64,000 nucleotides of DNA from Peredibacter starrii (GCF_034259205.1 NZ_CP139487.1:558001-622000), one strand, 5' to 3'. Counted from the first letter of the stretch, positions 51,952 to 61,613 are shown. Numbers and translations: made by a program. The notes: generated by a model from the sequence alone, not told the origin.

Positions 51952-52599
51952 TTAGATCATTTTACGAGCAAGATCTCTCATCAAGTAACCAACTGCGTAC
52001 GGTACTGAATATTTACGAGTAGGCGTTCTATCAGCTGAGTGTTTGAAACCAAGCTTGTGAAGCCATTCGTGAGTCATATTAGTTGTAACTTCCGCTGCAT
52101 TATTTTGGTCAAGGAACTTACTGTTCATCCAAATTTTAATCACTGACGGCATTGTATAACCAACCACAACGTTATTGGCATGATAGACTTCAAGCTCTAA
52201 GTCCATAGCGTTGTTATTGCCTGGATTAAGCTTCTCAGAGCCTTCTAGGATCTTTTGGTAGATTTCTGCATTACTTAGGCCGGCAGAATCTACGAAACCT
52301 TTTTTACCATTGTATGAATGGTTGAGAATTGCATTTTTAAATTCTTCCGTTGCAATAACTTTTTTGATCAGTTCTGCTGCTTCAAGAACTTTTGATTCTT
52401 GTTCAGCATCAAAATTTTCTAATTTAACGTTTACATCAAAATTATTTGCAGCACTAGGTACAGCAGCATCTGTTGAAATCTCTTGAGCTGATACCGGAGT
52501 GCCTGAGCCCTTTGAACCACTAGCGCTACCGCCGCCTCCACCGCCTCCGCATGAAGCTAGGGACAATAATAGAAATAGTGATAGAAAAGCTTTTGTCAT
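51952..52599 (-). CDS. Small lipoprotein with metzincin-type zinc motif
   Basis: The 215-residue product has a lipobox (LSLASC) followed by seven Gly and a Ser/Gly-rich linker. A helical domain follows (residues ~55-165). Near the C-terminus is HEWLHKLGFKH, an exact HExxHxxGxxH metzincin zinc motif, with a possible Met-turn region in GYLMRDLAR. It is shorter than most metzincins, leaving a compact catalytic core. GAGGTAACT precedes the ATG. It may be a surface-tethered metalloprotease. No neighbour clearly shares a pathway. Confidence 0.75.
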   Translation of the reverse strand: MTKAFLSLFLLLSLASCGGGGGGGSASGSKGSGTPVSAQEISTDAAVPSAANNFDVNVKLENFDAEQESKVLEAAELIKKVIATEEFKNAILNHSYNGKKGFVDSAGLSNAEIYQKILEGSEKLNPGNNNAMDLELEVYHANNVVVGYTMPSVIKIWMNSKFLDQNNAAEVTTNMTHEWLHKLGFKHSADRTPTRKYSVPYAVGYLMRDLARKMI

Positions 52600-53152
52600 A
52601 GTTACCTCTTTTTTTTAGTTACAAAATTCTTTGTCGTGAACCTGTAGATAAACACAAGATGGAACCCATGTTGGCCGTCGCAATACTTATTTTCAAGATT
52701 AAATTTTGGTGGATAAACCCATGATTATGAGAGTGAAAAATTAAGATTGGGTCATCATGCTACAAGGCCGATTTACTCTAAAAACTTTCATTAAAATGAA
52801 GCATGTGAAATTACATTTTATCTGACGGATACATTTCTCCAACAACCTTAGCGAAAAATAAAACGGTCATATAAATATGCCCCAATCTTAAATCTCCATT
52901 CTTGTTTGTGTTGACTATTCACTTAGTCATGCGAGTGCATTGGAGGAAGATTTTTAGCGTACTTACATTCCAATTTGTTCTGCTCAGAGAAGGAGATGAT
53001 TGTTACAAAAAAATGTGGAGAAATGATGGAATTACAAAAAAAGTCCATTGGACAGGCTATTTCGACTCTATTTGACCCGGTGCAAACCTTCGATTCGCTT
53101 GAAAGCCTGCGGCCTGTTAGGTAGTGTATCCTGACAAAAAAGTGAGGACATT
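52600..53152. other. 553-bp intergenic region, AT-rich, no secure gene
   Basis: The region separates the metzincin-like gene from fabI. It holds a long-range 11-bp inverted repeat described as a separate entry and a weak 42-codon open frame at 52996-53124 (plus) with SD-like sequence but no further support. GAGAAGGAG at 52987 is followed by ATG without spacing. Promoter positions are not certain. Confidence 0.6.
52736..52891 (-). ncRNA. Candidate structured RNA with long-range closing stem
   Basis: On the minus strand TTAAGATTGGG (52891-52881) can pair with CCCAATCTTAA (52751-52741), which is followed by TTTTT. Inside, GCTAAGG can pair with CCT-TG-TAGC, and CATAT/ATATG forms a small hairpin. 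It could be a stand-alone RNA or the leader of the metzincin gene. No convincing promoter was found. Confidence 0.25.
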
Positions 53153-53923
53153 ATGAAACTTCTTGAAGGCAAGAAAGCCCTTATCCTAGGCCTAGCGAAT
53201 GATCGCTCTATCGCTTGGGGAATTACAAAAGCATTTAAAGAACAGGGAGCATCGATTGCTCTATCTTATATGAATGATGCCATTAAAAAGCGTGTTGAAC
53301 CACTTGCTCAGGAAATCGGTGCAGACTTTATCTTTGAAATGGATGTGACGAACGACGCTCATTATCCTTCAATGAGAGAAGCCGTAGAAAAAAACTGGGG
53401 CAAGTTCGATATTATCGTTCATTCCCTAGCATTCGCCGACAAAGAAGATCTGTCGCGTGAATTCGTTCACACCAGCCGCAAAGGTTTTGCGATGGCCTGT
53501 GATATTTCAGCTTTCTCACTTGTTGGTGTGACTGATGCTCTTCATGATCTCATGAATGATAACGGTTCAATCATCAGCATGACTTATTACGGTTCACAAA
53601 AAGTAGTGAAGAACTACAACGTAATGGGTGTAGCAAAAGCGGCTCTGGAAGCTTCTACACGTTACCTGGCATATGACCTGGGTCCTCGTGGCATTAAAGT
53701 AAACTGTATCTCGGCGGGTCCGATTAAGACCCTTGCTGCTTCTGGTATCTCCGGTTTCAGAGGTCTTCTTTCTCAGGTTGAAGAAATTGCTCCGATGAAG
53801 AAGAACGTTACTCCTGAAGACTGCGGTGGTGCTGCAGTTTATCTTGCCTCTCACCTTTCAGGTGGAGTGACTGGACAGGTTCTATACGTTGACTCTGGAT
53901 TAAATATCCTCGGCGGTTTCTAA
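53153..53923 (+). CDS. fabI: Enoyl-[acyl-carrier-protein] reductase
   Basis: The 256-residue SDR enzyme has the N-terminal LILGLANDRSIAWG nucleotide site, the SLAFA motif and MTYYGSQKVVKNYNVMGVAKA, with the catalytic Tyr-x6-Lys arrangement. It ends LNILGGF. It reduces enoyl-ACP in the last step of each fatty-acid elongation cycle, in the cytosol, and is the triclosan-sensitive type by sequence. GTGAGGAC precedes the ATG. The downstream DUF309 gene starts one base after the stop, so the two are co-transcribed. Confidence 0.93.
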   Translation: MKLLEGKKALILGLANDRSIAWGITKAFKEQGASIALSYMNDAIKKRVEPLAQEIGADFIFEMDVTNDAHYPSMREAVEKNWGKFDIIVHSLAFADKEDLSREFVHTSRKGFAMACDISAFSLVGVTDALHDLMNDNGSIISMTYYGSQKVVKNYNVMGVAKAALEASTRYLAYDLGPRGIKVNCISAGPIKTLAASGISGFRGLLSQVEEIAPMKKNVTPEDCGGAAVYLASHLSGGVTGQVLYVDSGLNILGGF

Positions 53924-54328
53924 GTGTTCGACCTCGAACATTTAAAAAAAATGGAAGAGGGCGTCCAACTCTTCAATGAGCAAAAATATTGGGAATGCCA
54001 TGAAGCTCTTGAGGATTTATGGATGGAGGATCGTCAGGATCCTACAAGAAATGTCTACTGGGCGGTCATTCAGGTGGCCGCCGCCTGTATCCACTACCGC
54101 GATTCAAATCTCATTGGTGCCCGTGGCATGATCTATAAAGCGAAAGAAAAGTTTCGCCGTTGCCGGGATCAGCATATACTTACAGATATAACTTTTAAGT
54201 TTCTTGATTGGCAGGAGCTAGAAGATATTGTGATGAAGATCCCTGACGGGACAACCTCCACACTTCAAGACTTTGCCGATCTTTTTGAATTCCGTTTTAA
54301 GCACTACTCAGCAGAAGGTAAACTATGA
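53924..54328 (+). CDS. DUF309 domain protein
   Basis: The 134-residue protein has the DUF309 pattern GVQLFNEQKYWECHEALEDLW near the N-terminus and an all-helical fold. Its GTG start immediately follows the fabI stop, and its stop overlaps the next gene's ATG (ATGA). Function unknown; conserved in many bacteria, sometimes with ribosome- or tRNA-linked genes, not here. Probably translationally coupled within the fabI operon. Confidence 0.85.
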   Translation: MFDLEHLKKMEEGVQLFNEQKYWECHEALEDLWMEDRQDPTRNVYWAVIQVAAACIHYRDSNLIGARGMIYKAKEKFRRCRDQHILTDITFKFLDWQELEDIVMKIPDGTTSTLQDFADLFEFRFKHYSAEGKL

Positions 54329-55065
54329 AAGGTATTTTGAAAGCGTTCCCAATGGCCTTTAAGATGATTCTTACTGACCCAGTGAATTTCGTGCTTTCAA
54401 TCTTTCCTACCGTCATGGCCCTTGCTCTTTATCTTTTTACGATCGTTTCGGCCTATCGTAACTCTGATCGCTTAGTTGCTTTCTTTCGTGGCTACATTTA
54501 CACCTCTGATCAGGCAACATTTCTGGCGACTCTTGTAACTGGTATCCTCATGATCTTTCTTTTCTTCGTCATGAGCTGGACTTTCGTAATTGTCGTGGGA
54601 ATTATCGCGGCACCATTTAACTCACTCTTGAGTAGCCGCATCGAAACGAAACTAGTTCAAAAAGTGTACATGGATGAAGATCAATCGAAAGCACTGGCAC
54701 AAGTAAAGATGAGCATGGGTCAGACCTTTAAGAACGAGGCCAAGAAGCTTGTGTTTATTGGAATCGTGGCGGTGATGGCCTTCCTTCTAAATCTTTTCCC
54801 ATTGTTCTATCCACTAGGAGTTTTCCTGGTTGCGACTTTGGTGGCAGTTCAATTTGTGGATTATTCTTGGTCACGCCGAAATATGCATTTTGGGGAATGC
54901 TTGAAAGATGTTTTTAAAAACATCATTCCTTATTCGATTTCAGGGGCGATCTTCCTGCTTCTGGTGGCGATCCCAATCGTTAATGCTTTTATTCCGGCAC
55001 TTGCGACCAGTTACTTCACTGTTCTGTTCTTATATCGTCAAAAGAAAATTGAACTCGCTCCTTAA
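54325..55065 (+). CDS. EI24 domain (CysZ-like) membrane protein
   Basis: The 246-residue protein has four or more membrane helices and the EI24/CysZ pattern (AFPMAFKMILTDPVNFVLS, IIAAPFNSLLSSRIE). CysZ imports sulfate in some bacteria, but many EI24 proteins are uncharacterised. No cys gene is near. The last 50 bp overlap the convergent DUF5996 gene, so transcripts must interfere or terminate inside coding sequence. Confidence 0.78.
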   Translation: MKGILKAFPMAFKMILTDPVNFVLSIFPTVMALALYLFTIVSAYRNSDRLVAFFRGYIYTSDQATFLATLVTGILMIFLFFVMSWTFVIVVGIIAAPFNSLLSSRIETKLVQKVYMDEDQSKALAQVKMSMGQTFKNEAKKLVFIGIVAVMAFLLNLFPLFYPLGVFLVATLVAVQFVDYSWSRRNMHFGECLKDVFKNIIPYSISGAIFLLLVAIPIVNAFIPALATSYFTVLFLYRQKKIELAP

Positions 55066-55987
55066 GACGATAAAGATAAGGACTTACTTCCAGCATATCG
55101 CGGTCCCAGTGACCGAGGTTCGCGGCCGCTCGATAACTTGATTCTAAAAAGCTCATCAAGGTTGCCGCCGGCTCCAGCGAGGTTCTCACTGTTTCATAGG
55201 GCAGGATAAATTCATGCAGGTCTTGATTATAGATTGCTTCAGGAGGCATGACCTTCGCCTTTGAAAAGTGATCAGGCTCTGGATAGGCATAGCTATAGAA
55301 GGCAGCATGAGGATACATCTCGTTACCCGGCCAGAAGCCACAACTCATCTCTTCATGCGAATAGGCCTCTCTTACCACATCGTTTGGAAGATTTGGTATG
55401 CCGCCTGGATGTTCCGGCGCTCTTCTCCCTGAGAAGCGGGTGATTGCCAGATCAAAACTTCCCCAGAAGAAATGTACTGGGCTGCTCTTACCCACAAAGT
55501 CGGTTCTAAATTCCTGGAAAATATTATTCACTCTTACGAGTGCCTGAAAAAAGTTATGGGCCTTAAGAGGATCGTAAGTTCTATGTACAGTGTCTTCGGC
55601 AAAAGGAATTCCATCTGAAACTTCATTGGGAACTGGATCAAAGTTTGGTTCTACGTCCATGATCTTAAGCGCTTCCAAAAAGCGCTCATAAAAAGATGCG
55701 ACGGTTTCATTTTGTAGAAGAAGAACAAAACTTTTACCCACACTGTCCTGGAAGATCAGCTGATGATCATGAAAATCAAAATCGACCGTAAGATTTCTTT
55801 GACCCAGAGGAATGGCCGAAGTCGATAGGCCCCTGGAGGTCACATAAAGAGTAGTGTTCCAAGAATGATTGCACCAAGGCGATTTACACAGTCGCAGCTT
55901 ACCTACAATCTGAGTCCAACGATGAAGGGTCTCATAAGTGTCTTTCCATTCAGAATACTCAAGTGTTGGCCATGTTAGATTCATCAT
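55016..55987 (-). CDS. DUF5996 family protein
   Basis: ATG 55987 with AAGGAG upstream gives 323 residues; the frame extends to 56044 but without support. The sequence matches the DUF5996 pattern: TYETLHRWTQIVGKLRL, NHSWNTTLYVTSRGLST, and HFFWGSFDLAITRFSGR. Cytosolic, function unknown. The fold is conserved in several phyla. Divergent from the glycosyltransferase-9-like gene. Confidence 0.82.
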   Translation of the reverse strand: MMNLTWPTLEYSEWKDTYETLHRWTQIVGKLRLCKSPWCNHSWNTTLYVTSRGLSTSAIPLGQRNLTVDFDFHDHQLIFQDSVGKSFVLLLQNETVASFYERFLEALKIMDVEPNFDPVPNEVSDGIPFAEDTVHRTYDPLKAHNFFQALVRVNNIFQEFRTDFVGKSSPVHFFWGSFDLAITRFSGRRAPEHPGGIPNLPNDVVREAYSHEEMSCGFWPGNEMYPHAAFYSYAYPEPDHFSKAKVMPPEAIYNQDLHEFILPYETVRTSLEPAATLMSFLESSYRAAANLGHWDRDMLEVSPYLYRLKERVQFSFDDIRTEQ

Positions 55988-56084
55988 AAAAAACTCCTTG
56001 GCTGATTGAAGTTTAAGATACTTACCCTGGAAAAAAAGGTGCAAGGACCTTGAGAGTTGCGTCTAATCCGCCGATAATAGTTCC

Positions 56085-57092
56085 ATGGAAAATTCACCTG
56101 AAGTTGATGAACCGAAAGTCATTGCGATAAAGCTTCCGTTTGATCTCACGGAGCGTATCTTGAGTTTTCCATTTCTTCATGCAATCCGTGAGAAGTATTC
56201 CAAAGCAGATTTACATTTCATCACGCCTAAGAAAGATATCGAGGTCTTAAATCTCTTACCTTTCTCGGCCTATTATCATGAGTTCGATGAAGACGAGATC
56301 AGTAATGTGTTTGATGTCCATCGCTACTGTGCGAATGCGAAAATTTATAATGTTGATCTATTTATTTCGCTTACCAATTCTTTTGCTGATGCTTGCCTGG
56401 GACTGGGTCTAAGAGCGAAGAAAAGAGTAGGGTTTTCAGATAACTGGAAAACTCTTGTTCTCACTCATAAAACTCCCAGACCAGTCGGTCACCATTTAGT
56501 GGAAGATCATTTTGCCCTTTTTAAAGAATTGGTGGGTGAAAATGTGAATACCAAATTGCGTGTGATGTCCCGTGATCTCACTCCCATTATTCCTGAGTGG
56601 GATTCGCTTCCATACATCGCAATTGATCTTTATCCTTTAAGAAATGCCGTAATTGAAGGGGAGTGGATTCAGCTCGTTTCACAGTTTGAGAATCAAAGAA
56701 TTGTTTTTTTCTCTTCCGATGAGACAGTGAAAGTCCAGATGCTGATCGAACCATTTCTTGCGGGCCTTTCGAAGAAAAATATTTACGTAAACTTTGTCTA
56801 TAAAAACTGGATTGAGTTGGGCCGCATGCTGGCGTTTGCCAAGGGTGTGATTGGTTACGCTGGTCCTGCAACGGCGCTATCTGCTTATGTTGGCTCTAAG
56901 ACTCTCATCCTGTATGAGAATCAGGACCCTCAAAGAACGGGACCATTTTATTTTCTGGCAGATGTGGCAGTAATGGGTGTGAATAATCCAACTCTTGTTA
57001 ATTCTTCCAAGAGCTCGGGTTCACTACGAGAACGTGTTACGTTTGATATGAATGAAGTTGCGAAGAAGGCCTTCGATTTCTTTAAACTATAG
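56085..57092 (+). CDS. Glycosyltransferase family 9-like protein
   Basis: The 335-residue protein has GT9 (heptosyltransferase) features: KLPFDLTERILSFPFLHAIR at the N-terminus and a C-terminal GVIGYAGPATALSAYVG, where classic enzymes have D-T/S-G-x-x-H. That substitution weakens the donor-site assignment. It may transfer a sugar to lipid A core or another acceptor, or be a degenerate member. No LPS genes are adjacent. Confidence 0.65.
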   Translation: MENSPEVDEPKVIAIKLPFDLTERILSFPFLHAIREKYSKADLHFITPKKDIEVLNLLPFSAYYHEFDEDEISNVFDVHRYCANAKIYNVDLFISLTNSFADACLGLGLRAKKRVGFSDNWKTLVLTHKTPRPVGHHLVEDHFALFKELVGENVNTKLRVMSRDLTPIIPEWDSLPYIAIDLYPLRNAVIEGEWIQLVSQFENQRIVFFSSDETVKVQMLIEPFLAGLSKKNIYVNFVYKNWIELGRMLAFAKGVIGYAGPATALSAYVGSKTLILYENQDPQRTGPFYFLADVAVMGVNNPTLVNSSKSSGSLRERVTFDMNEVAKKAFDFFKL

Positions 57093-57491
57093 AGTAGAAT
57101 CGGCCGGATCTGAAAAACGTTTGTCCTTACTGAAAATAAAGTTCACGTTCCTTCCATTGTCACGAGAAAGCACGAAAAAACCCAAGTTCGTATAAGTAAA
57201 ACAAGTCGTAGATTGAGTGAGATCGGCGATGATGGTCGAACAAATCGGCAAGACTTTGATTGAGACTTCATTAGGCTTACAAAGAAGTTTCACATTCACG
57301 AGAGTAAGGAGTGCTACCTTGGCGCCTTCAGCGTCCAAGAACTCTTTACCATCATTCCATTCATCTTTTGTTAGTTGGTGTAGCCCAGAGTGCTTACCGT
57401 AAGGCATGAGCTTATCCATACAGGTCATAGTCTGCGCAGACGCTGAAGCATGGAGAACTAAAAAAGTGATGAGAATTAAAAGTTTCTTCAT
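57087..57491 (-). CDS. Small secreted protein, unknown
   Basis: The 134-residue product has a signal peptide (LITFLVLHASASA) and four or more Cys in the mature part (CMDKLM, LLCKP, PICSTI, TTCFTY). No known family. The 3' end overlaps the convergent GT9-like gene by 6 bp. Confidence 0.7.
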   Translation of the reverse strand: MKKLLILITFLVLHASASAQTMTCMDKLMPYGKHSGLHQLTKDEWNDGKEFLDAEGAKVALLTLVNVKLLCKPNEVSIKVLPICSTIIADLTQSTTCFTYTNLGFFVLSRDNGRNVNFIFSKDKRFSDPADSTL

Positions 57492-57536
57492 GAGTTGACC
57501 TTTTTTATTAAGTCTAACATGAAGAGGAAATGTAGG

Positions 57537-57567
57537 GGCGAGGGAGCAAAACTTGCTCTGACTCGCC
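57537..57567 (-). other. Two-part hairpin after valS
   Basis: GGCGAG/CTCGCC and inner GAGCAA/TTGCTC form a stable stem with an asymmetric internal loop, 8 bp after the valS stop on the minus strand. No U-run follows, so it may be a Rho-linked or processing end rather than a classical terminator. Confidence 0.5.
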
Positions 57568-57574
57568 GCTGTAT

Positions 57575-60235
57575 TTATAGGAAACTATCGAGAATCTGGT
57601 TGAGGGACTGAAGCTTGTCTTGGAAAAGCTTGGCCTTCTCTTGAACTTCAGCGCGTACTTCCTCAGGGGCATTGGCCATGAAGTTCTGGTTATTGAGCTT
57701 AGATTCGACCTTCTTGTATTCGTTCTGGGTCTTCTCCATGTCCTTCTTAATTCTGTTCACTTGTTCATTGAGATCGATGATCCCTTCAAGTGGAATGAAG
57801 ATTTCAGTATGGGCAGTTGCCAGAGACGCCGACTTCTTGGGCTTTTCCTGGGCCTTGTTTCGAATTGTACCCGACTTCACGTTCGCCAGATCTTTCAGGA
57901 AGTGACGAGACTCGTACACGAACTTCGCAAGTTTCTTATCGTCAGTGAAGAGTTTCACGTCGATTTCATCTTTTGGCTTCATGTTCACTGAAGAACGAAT
58001 GTTACGAATTCCAGTGGTGATATCGATGAACTTATTCATCATCTCTTGAACTTCAGCGTTCTCAAGAGACTTATCAAATTCTACGTATTCCTGAGTCGCA
58101 ACCAGCGATTTGTCATCGAAGTATGACCAGATCTCTTCCGTAATAAACGGAGTGATCGGGTGAAGAAGGTTTACGATCTTCTTGAAGCAGTACTTAAGCA
58201 TTGTCGCGCGAATGATCTTCGCTTTCTCATCATTGCCATAGAGGATGTTTTTTGAGAGCTCGATGTACCAAGAGCAGAACTTGTCATAAACAAACGAATA
58301 AATCTCAGCAGAAGCATCGTCAAAGCGATAAACGTCAAAGGCCTCGTTCATTGTTTTCGCAACAGTGTTTAGCTCAGCAAGAATCCATTTATCGTGAAGG
58401 TGCCACTCAGACTTTACTGGAAGTTCGTCTTTTGCTTTATCCAGGAACGGATAAACGAAACGGAAGGCGTTCCAAAGTTTGTTGACGAAGTTTCTGTAAC
58501 CTTCGATTCTTTCTGGATCAAGATTAAGGTCACGGTTATAACCAGAACCCGCCGCCAGAGTGAATCTCATGGCATCACATCCATACTGTTGTACCATGTC
58601 CAGTGGATCAATACCGTTTCCAAGAGACTTACTCATCTTACGACCTTGCTTATCGCGAACAATAGCGTGGATGTAAGTATGTTTGAATGGAGCTTTGCCA
58701 GTTACTTTCATTCCCATCATCATCATTCTGGCCACCCAGAAGAAGATAATGTCAAAGCCAGTGATAAGTGTTTCGTTTGGATAGAACTTATCAAAACCTT
58801 TCTCTTCCATTGCTTTCTCATCAGGCCAGCCCAGAGTTGAAAGTGGCCATAGACCTGAAGAGAACCAAGTATCAAGTACGTCTGGATCCTGGAAAATATC
58901 AGTGTCTTTACACTCGATACATTGAGTAGGTGCTTCTTCAGCTGCCCACTGAGTATCACAGTGACGACAGTAATAAACTGGAATCTGGTGACCCCACCAA
59001 AGCTGACGAGAAATACACCAGTCTTTTGGATTACGAAGCCAAGCAAAGTAAGTGTTCTCCCAACCTTTCGGGAAGAACGACATATCGCCTTGTTCAACTG
59101 CTTCAACCGCAACACGTGCCATTTCAGTTGTATTTAGGAACCACTGTTTTGAAACCATCGGCTCTACGATTTCATCTGAACGTTCACCGTGCCCAACTGG
59201 GTGTACGTGATCTTTCTTTTCAACCAATGAACCAAGTTCAGTCAGGATGCGCTCAACTTCTGCACGAGCGTCCTTGGGCTTAAGACCCTCGATTTCAGGA
59301 GCGTTCTTATTGAATGTGCCGTCTTTATTAAGGATGTTAATGATTGGAAGACCGTTACGTTTACCAATTTCAAAGTCATTAAAATCGTGGCCCGGAGTTA
59401 CTTTTAAGCAGCCAGTTCCTTTCTCAATATCAACGTGCTCGTCACCAATGATCGGAACTTCACGGTTACAAATAGGCACGATTGCCGTCTTACCAATAAG
59501 ATCTTTGAAGCGTTCGTCATTTGGATTAACCGCAACTGCCGTATCAGCGAAAATAGTTTCTGGACGAGTTGTCGCGATGATAAGTTCCATATCTGGATCT
59601 TCTTTTACTTTGTATTTTAAGTAATAGAAGAAGCCTTTAACTTCTTTGTGTTCAACTTCAGCATCTGAGATCGCCGATTGAAGGACAGGGTCCCAGTTTA
59701 CGATATAGTCAGACTGATAGATCAGACCTTCGTTATAAAGCATAACGAAAAACTTCTTAACTGCCTTATTAGGAATGTCATCAAGTGTGAAAGTAGAGTA
59801 GTCCCAGTCACATGAAACACCCATCTTCTTCTGTTGGTTAACGATCTCTGAACCGTATTGTTCTTTCCAGGCCCAGATACGTTTAGTGAATTCTTCACGA
59901 CCAAGGTCATGACGATTTTTCTTCTCTTGTTTCCAGATTAGTTTTTCAACCACTGCCTGAGTTGAAATACCGGCGTGGTCAGTCCCTGGGATCCAAAGCG
60001 TTTCAAAGCCCTTCATTCGCTTATAACGGATAAGAGCATCTTGAGTTGTAGCATCCAGGGCGTGACCCATGTGAAGCTTACCTGTTACGTTTGGAGGTGG
60101 CATAAGTACAGTGAATGTTTTCTTCTGCTTACCTGGAACGGGCTTAAATACTTTTTTATCAAGCCACTTCTGGTACCACTTATCTTCTGCCCCTTGAGGG
60201 TCAAATGTCTTCGGGAGGTCGTTTTGAATTTCCAT
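57575..60235 (-). CDS. valS: Valine--tRNA ligase
   Basis: The 886-residue class I synthetase has the HIGH-type motif PPNVTGKLHMGHALD near the N-terminus. It has zinc-binding-like Cys pairs (CRHC ... CIEC) and KMSKSLGN. The C-terminal coiled-coil arm typical of bacterial ValRS is present. It charges tRNA-Val and edits threonine. Located 12 bp downstream of hisS, so the two form an operon, an uncommon pairing. Confidence 0.96.
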   Translation of the reverse strand: MEIQNDLPKTFDPQGAEDKWYQKWLDKKVFKPVPGKQKKTFTVLMPPPNVTGKLHMGHALDATTQDALIRYKRMKGFETLWIPGTDHAGISTQAVVEKLIWKQEKKNRHDLGREEFTKRIWAWKEQYGSEIVNQQKKMGVSCDWDYSTFTLDDIPNKAVKKFFVMLYNEGLIYQSDYIVNWDPVLQSAISDAEVEHKEVKGFFYYLKYKVKEDPDMELIIATTRPETIFADTAVAVNPNDERFKDLIGKTAIVPICNREVPIIGDEHVDIEKGTGCLKVTPGHDFNDFEIGKRNGLPIINILNKDGTFNKNAPEIEGLKPKDARAEVERILTELGSLVEKKDHVHPVGHGERSDEIVEPMVSKQWFLNTTEMARVAVEAVEQGDMSFFPKGWENTYFAWLRNPKDWCISRQLWWGHQIPVYYCRHCDTQWAAEEAPTQCIECKDTDIFQDPDVLDTWFSSGLWPLSTLGWPDEKAMEEKGFDKFYPNETLITGFDIIFFWVARMMMMGMKVTGKAPFKHTYIHAIVRDKQGRKMSKSLGNGIDPLDMVQQYGCDAMRFTLAAGSGYNRDLNLDPERIEGYRNFVNKLWNAFRFVYPFLDKAKDELPVKSEWHLHDKWILAELNTVAKTMNEAFDVYRFDDASAEIYSFVYDKFCSWYIELSKNILYGNDEKAKIIRATMLKYCFKKIVNLLHPITPFITEEIWSYFDDKSLVATQEYVEFDKSLENAEVQEMMNKFIDITTGIRNIRSSVNMKPKDEIDVKLFTDDKKLAKFVYESRHFLKDLANVKSGTIRNKAQEKPKKSASLATAHTEIFIPLEGIIDLNEQVNRIKKDMEKTQNEYKKVESKLNNQNFMANAPEEVRAEVQEKAKLFQDKLQSLNQILDSFL

Positions 60236-60247
60236 ACGGGATCCTTA

Positions 60248-61582
60248 TTAAAAATCAGCTAATGTCTTAGTCGTTTCTGTTCTAGTCGCCACTTCTTTCA
60301 CTTTAATGTCAGTCTCTGTGACCATCACGATGTGAGCGAAGTTCTTTTTATCTGAGTAATTGAAAATTTTCTTGGGCTTATTATCACCAAACATCATTTC
60401 CACTTTCTTATTTTGAGAGCGAAGCTTGTTTGCGATTTGTGCCGCCGTCTTTTCTCCTTCCGGAGTGAAGTAGGCCACAAGATAATCAATTGATGGTTTT
60501 GAAAAATCACCAACCAGCTTGTGGGTTGTTAAGAAATCAGTTAGTGGTACTTCGCCCAGGCCAATTCCTACACCTTCAAGAGCTGGCTCATTGAAGATTT
60601 GAAGAAGGTTGGCGTAAGCTCCTCCACCCGCAACCGCGCGACGGTTATCAGGGTGTTTATCGAAGATCTCAAAAACCACACCTGTGTAGTAATCAAGGCC
60701 ACGTACAATCGATGGATCAAACTTCACATATTCGCCCAGATCTTGGTCTTTAAATTTCTCAAAGAGCGAGATTAACGGGGTCACATGCTTTTCAATGACA
60801 TGATCGCCAATGCTCTCGACACCTGAAAGCTTTTGCATGAATACATCTGAGAGAGTTGTTTCAGAGAAGTACTTTGAAACATATGTTTTCACTTCATCAA
60901 TTGAAGTGAGGTTTACGAATTCTTCAAAGATTTTTGCCTTAGTTTCATCGGGAGTGATGGTTCTAACTTCGGCGGCGAACTTGTCTGCCGGCATTTTATT
61001 TTTCTTATCTACAAGCTTGTAAAGCTTATGAGTCAGAGCTGGTTCTAGACCAATAAGTCCTTCAAACACTAAATCCACAAAACGACGATCATTCACCAAC
61101 ACTTCAAAGTGCTCAGAAGTCGCACCGAAGCTCTTCATCAAAGTCACTGCAAGCTGAATGATTTCAACTTCGCCATATTGGCCGGCACCGAAAATATCGG
61201 CGTTGTATTGCCAGAACTCACGCAGACGACCTTTCTGAGGTTTTTCATATCTCATGAGGTTCGGAATCGCGTACCAACGAATTGGTTTGGCAATTTCCCT
61301 ATGCACTTGAGCTGCCATACGGGCAACAGTTGGAGTCATCTCAGGACGAATGGCAACTTTACGTTCACCACGGTCAATGAATGAATAAATTTGTTCGTTG
61401 ATCAGCTCTTCACCGGACTTCGCAAGATACAGTTCCACTTCTTCAAGAAGAGGTCCATCGTATGGTTCGTAAGCAAATAGCTCAGAGACTTCCGCCATTT
61501 TCTGGAAGATATAATTTCTAAGTCGCATCTCTTTCGGAAAAAAATCCCGAGTTCCACGATATGGGGATTTTGTGAGTGCCAT
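60248..61582 (-). CDS. hisS: Histidine--tRNA ligase
   Basis: The 444-residue class II synthetase has motif 1 region (RGTRDFFPKEMRLRN), motif 2 (IRWYAIPNLMRYEKPQKGR), the histidine-specific RGLDYYTG, and a C-terminal anticodon domain. AAAGGAC precedes the ATG. A perfect -10 TATAAT lies upstream. Start of the hisS-valS operon. Confidence 0.96.
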   Translation of the reverse strand: MALTKSPYRGTRDFFPKEMRLRNYIFQKMAEVSELFAYEPYDGPLLEEVELYLAKSGEELINEQIYSFIDRGERKVAIRPEMTPTVARMAAQVHREIAKPIRWYAIPNLMRYEKPQKGRLREFWQYNADIFGAGQYGEVEIIQLAVTLMKSFGATSEHFEVLVNDRRFVDLVFEGLIGLEPALTHKLYKLVDKKNKMPADKFAAEVRTITPDETKAKIFEEFVNLTSIDEVKTYVSKYFSETTLSDVFMQKLSGVESIGDHVIEKHVTPLISLFEKFKDQDLGEYVKFDPSIVRGLDYYTGVVFEIFDKHPDNRRAVAGGGAYANLLQIFNEPALEGVGIGLGEVPLTDFLTTHKLVGDFSKPSIDYLVAYFTPEGEKTAAQIANKLRSQNKKVEMMFGDNKPKKIFNYSDKKNFAHIVMVTETDIKVKEVATRTETTKTLADF

Positions 61583-61613
61583 ACATGTCCTTTGTGAGCG
61601 GTGAGGCAGACAT

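Noticed and set aside
52996-53124. 42-codon open frame before fabI
   Set aside because: The SD-like GAAGGAG abuts the ATG without spacing, the product has no signal or motif, and the region fits a leader or spacer; too weak to annotate as a gene.
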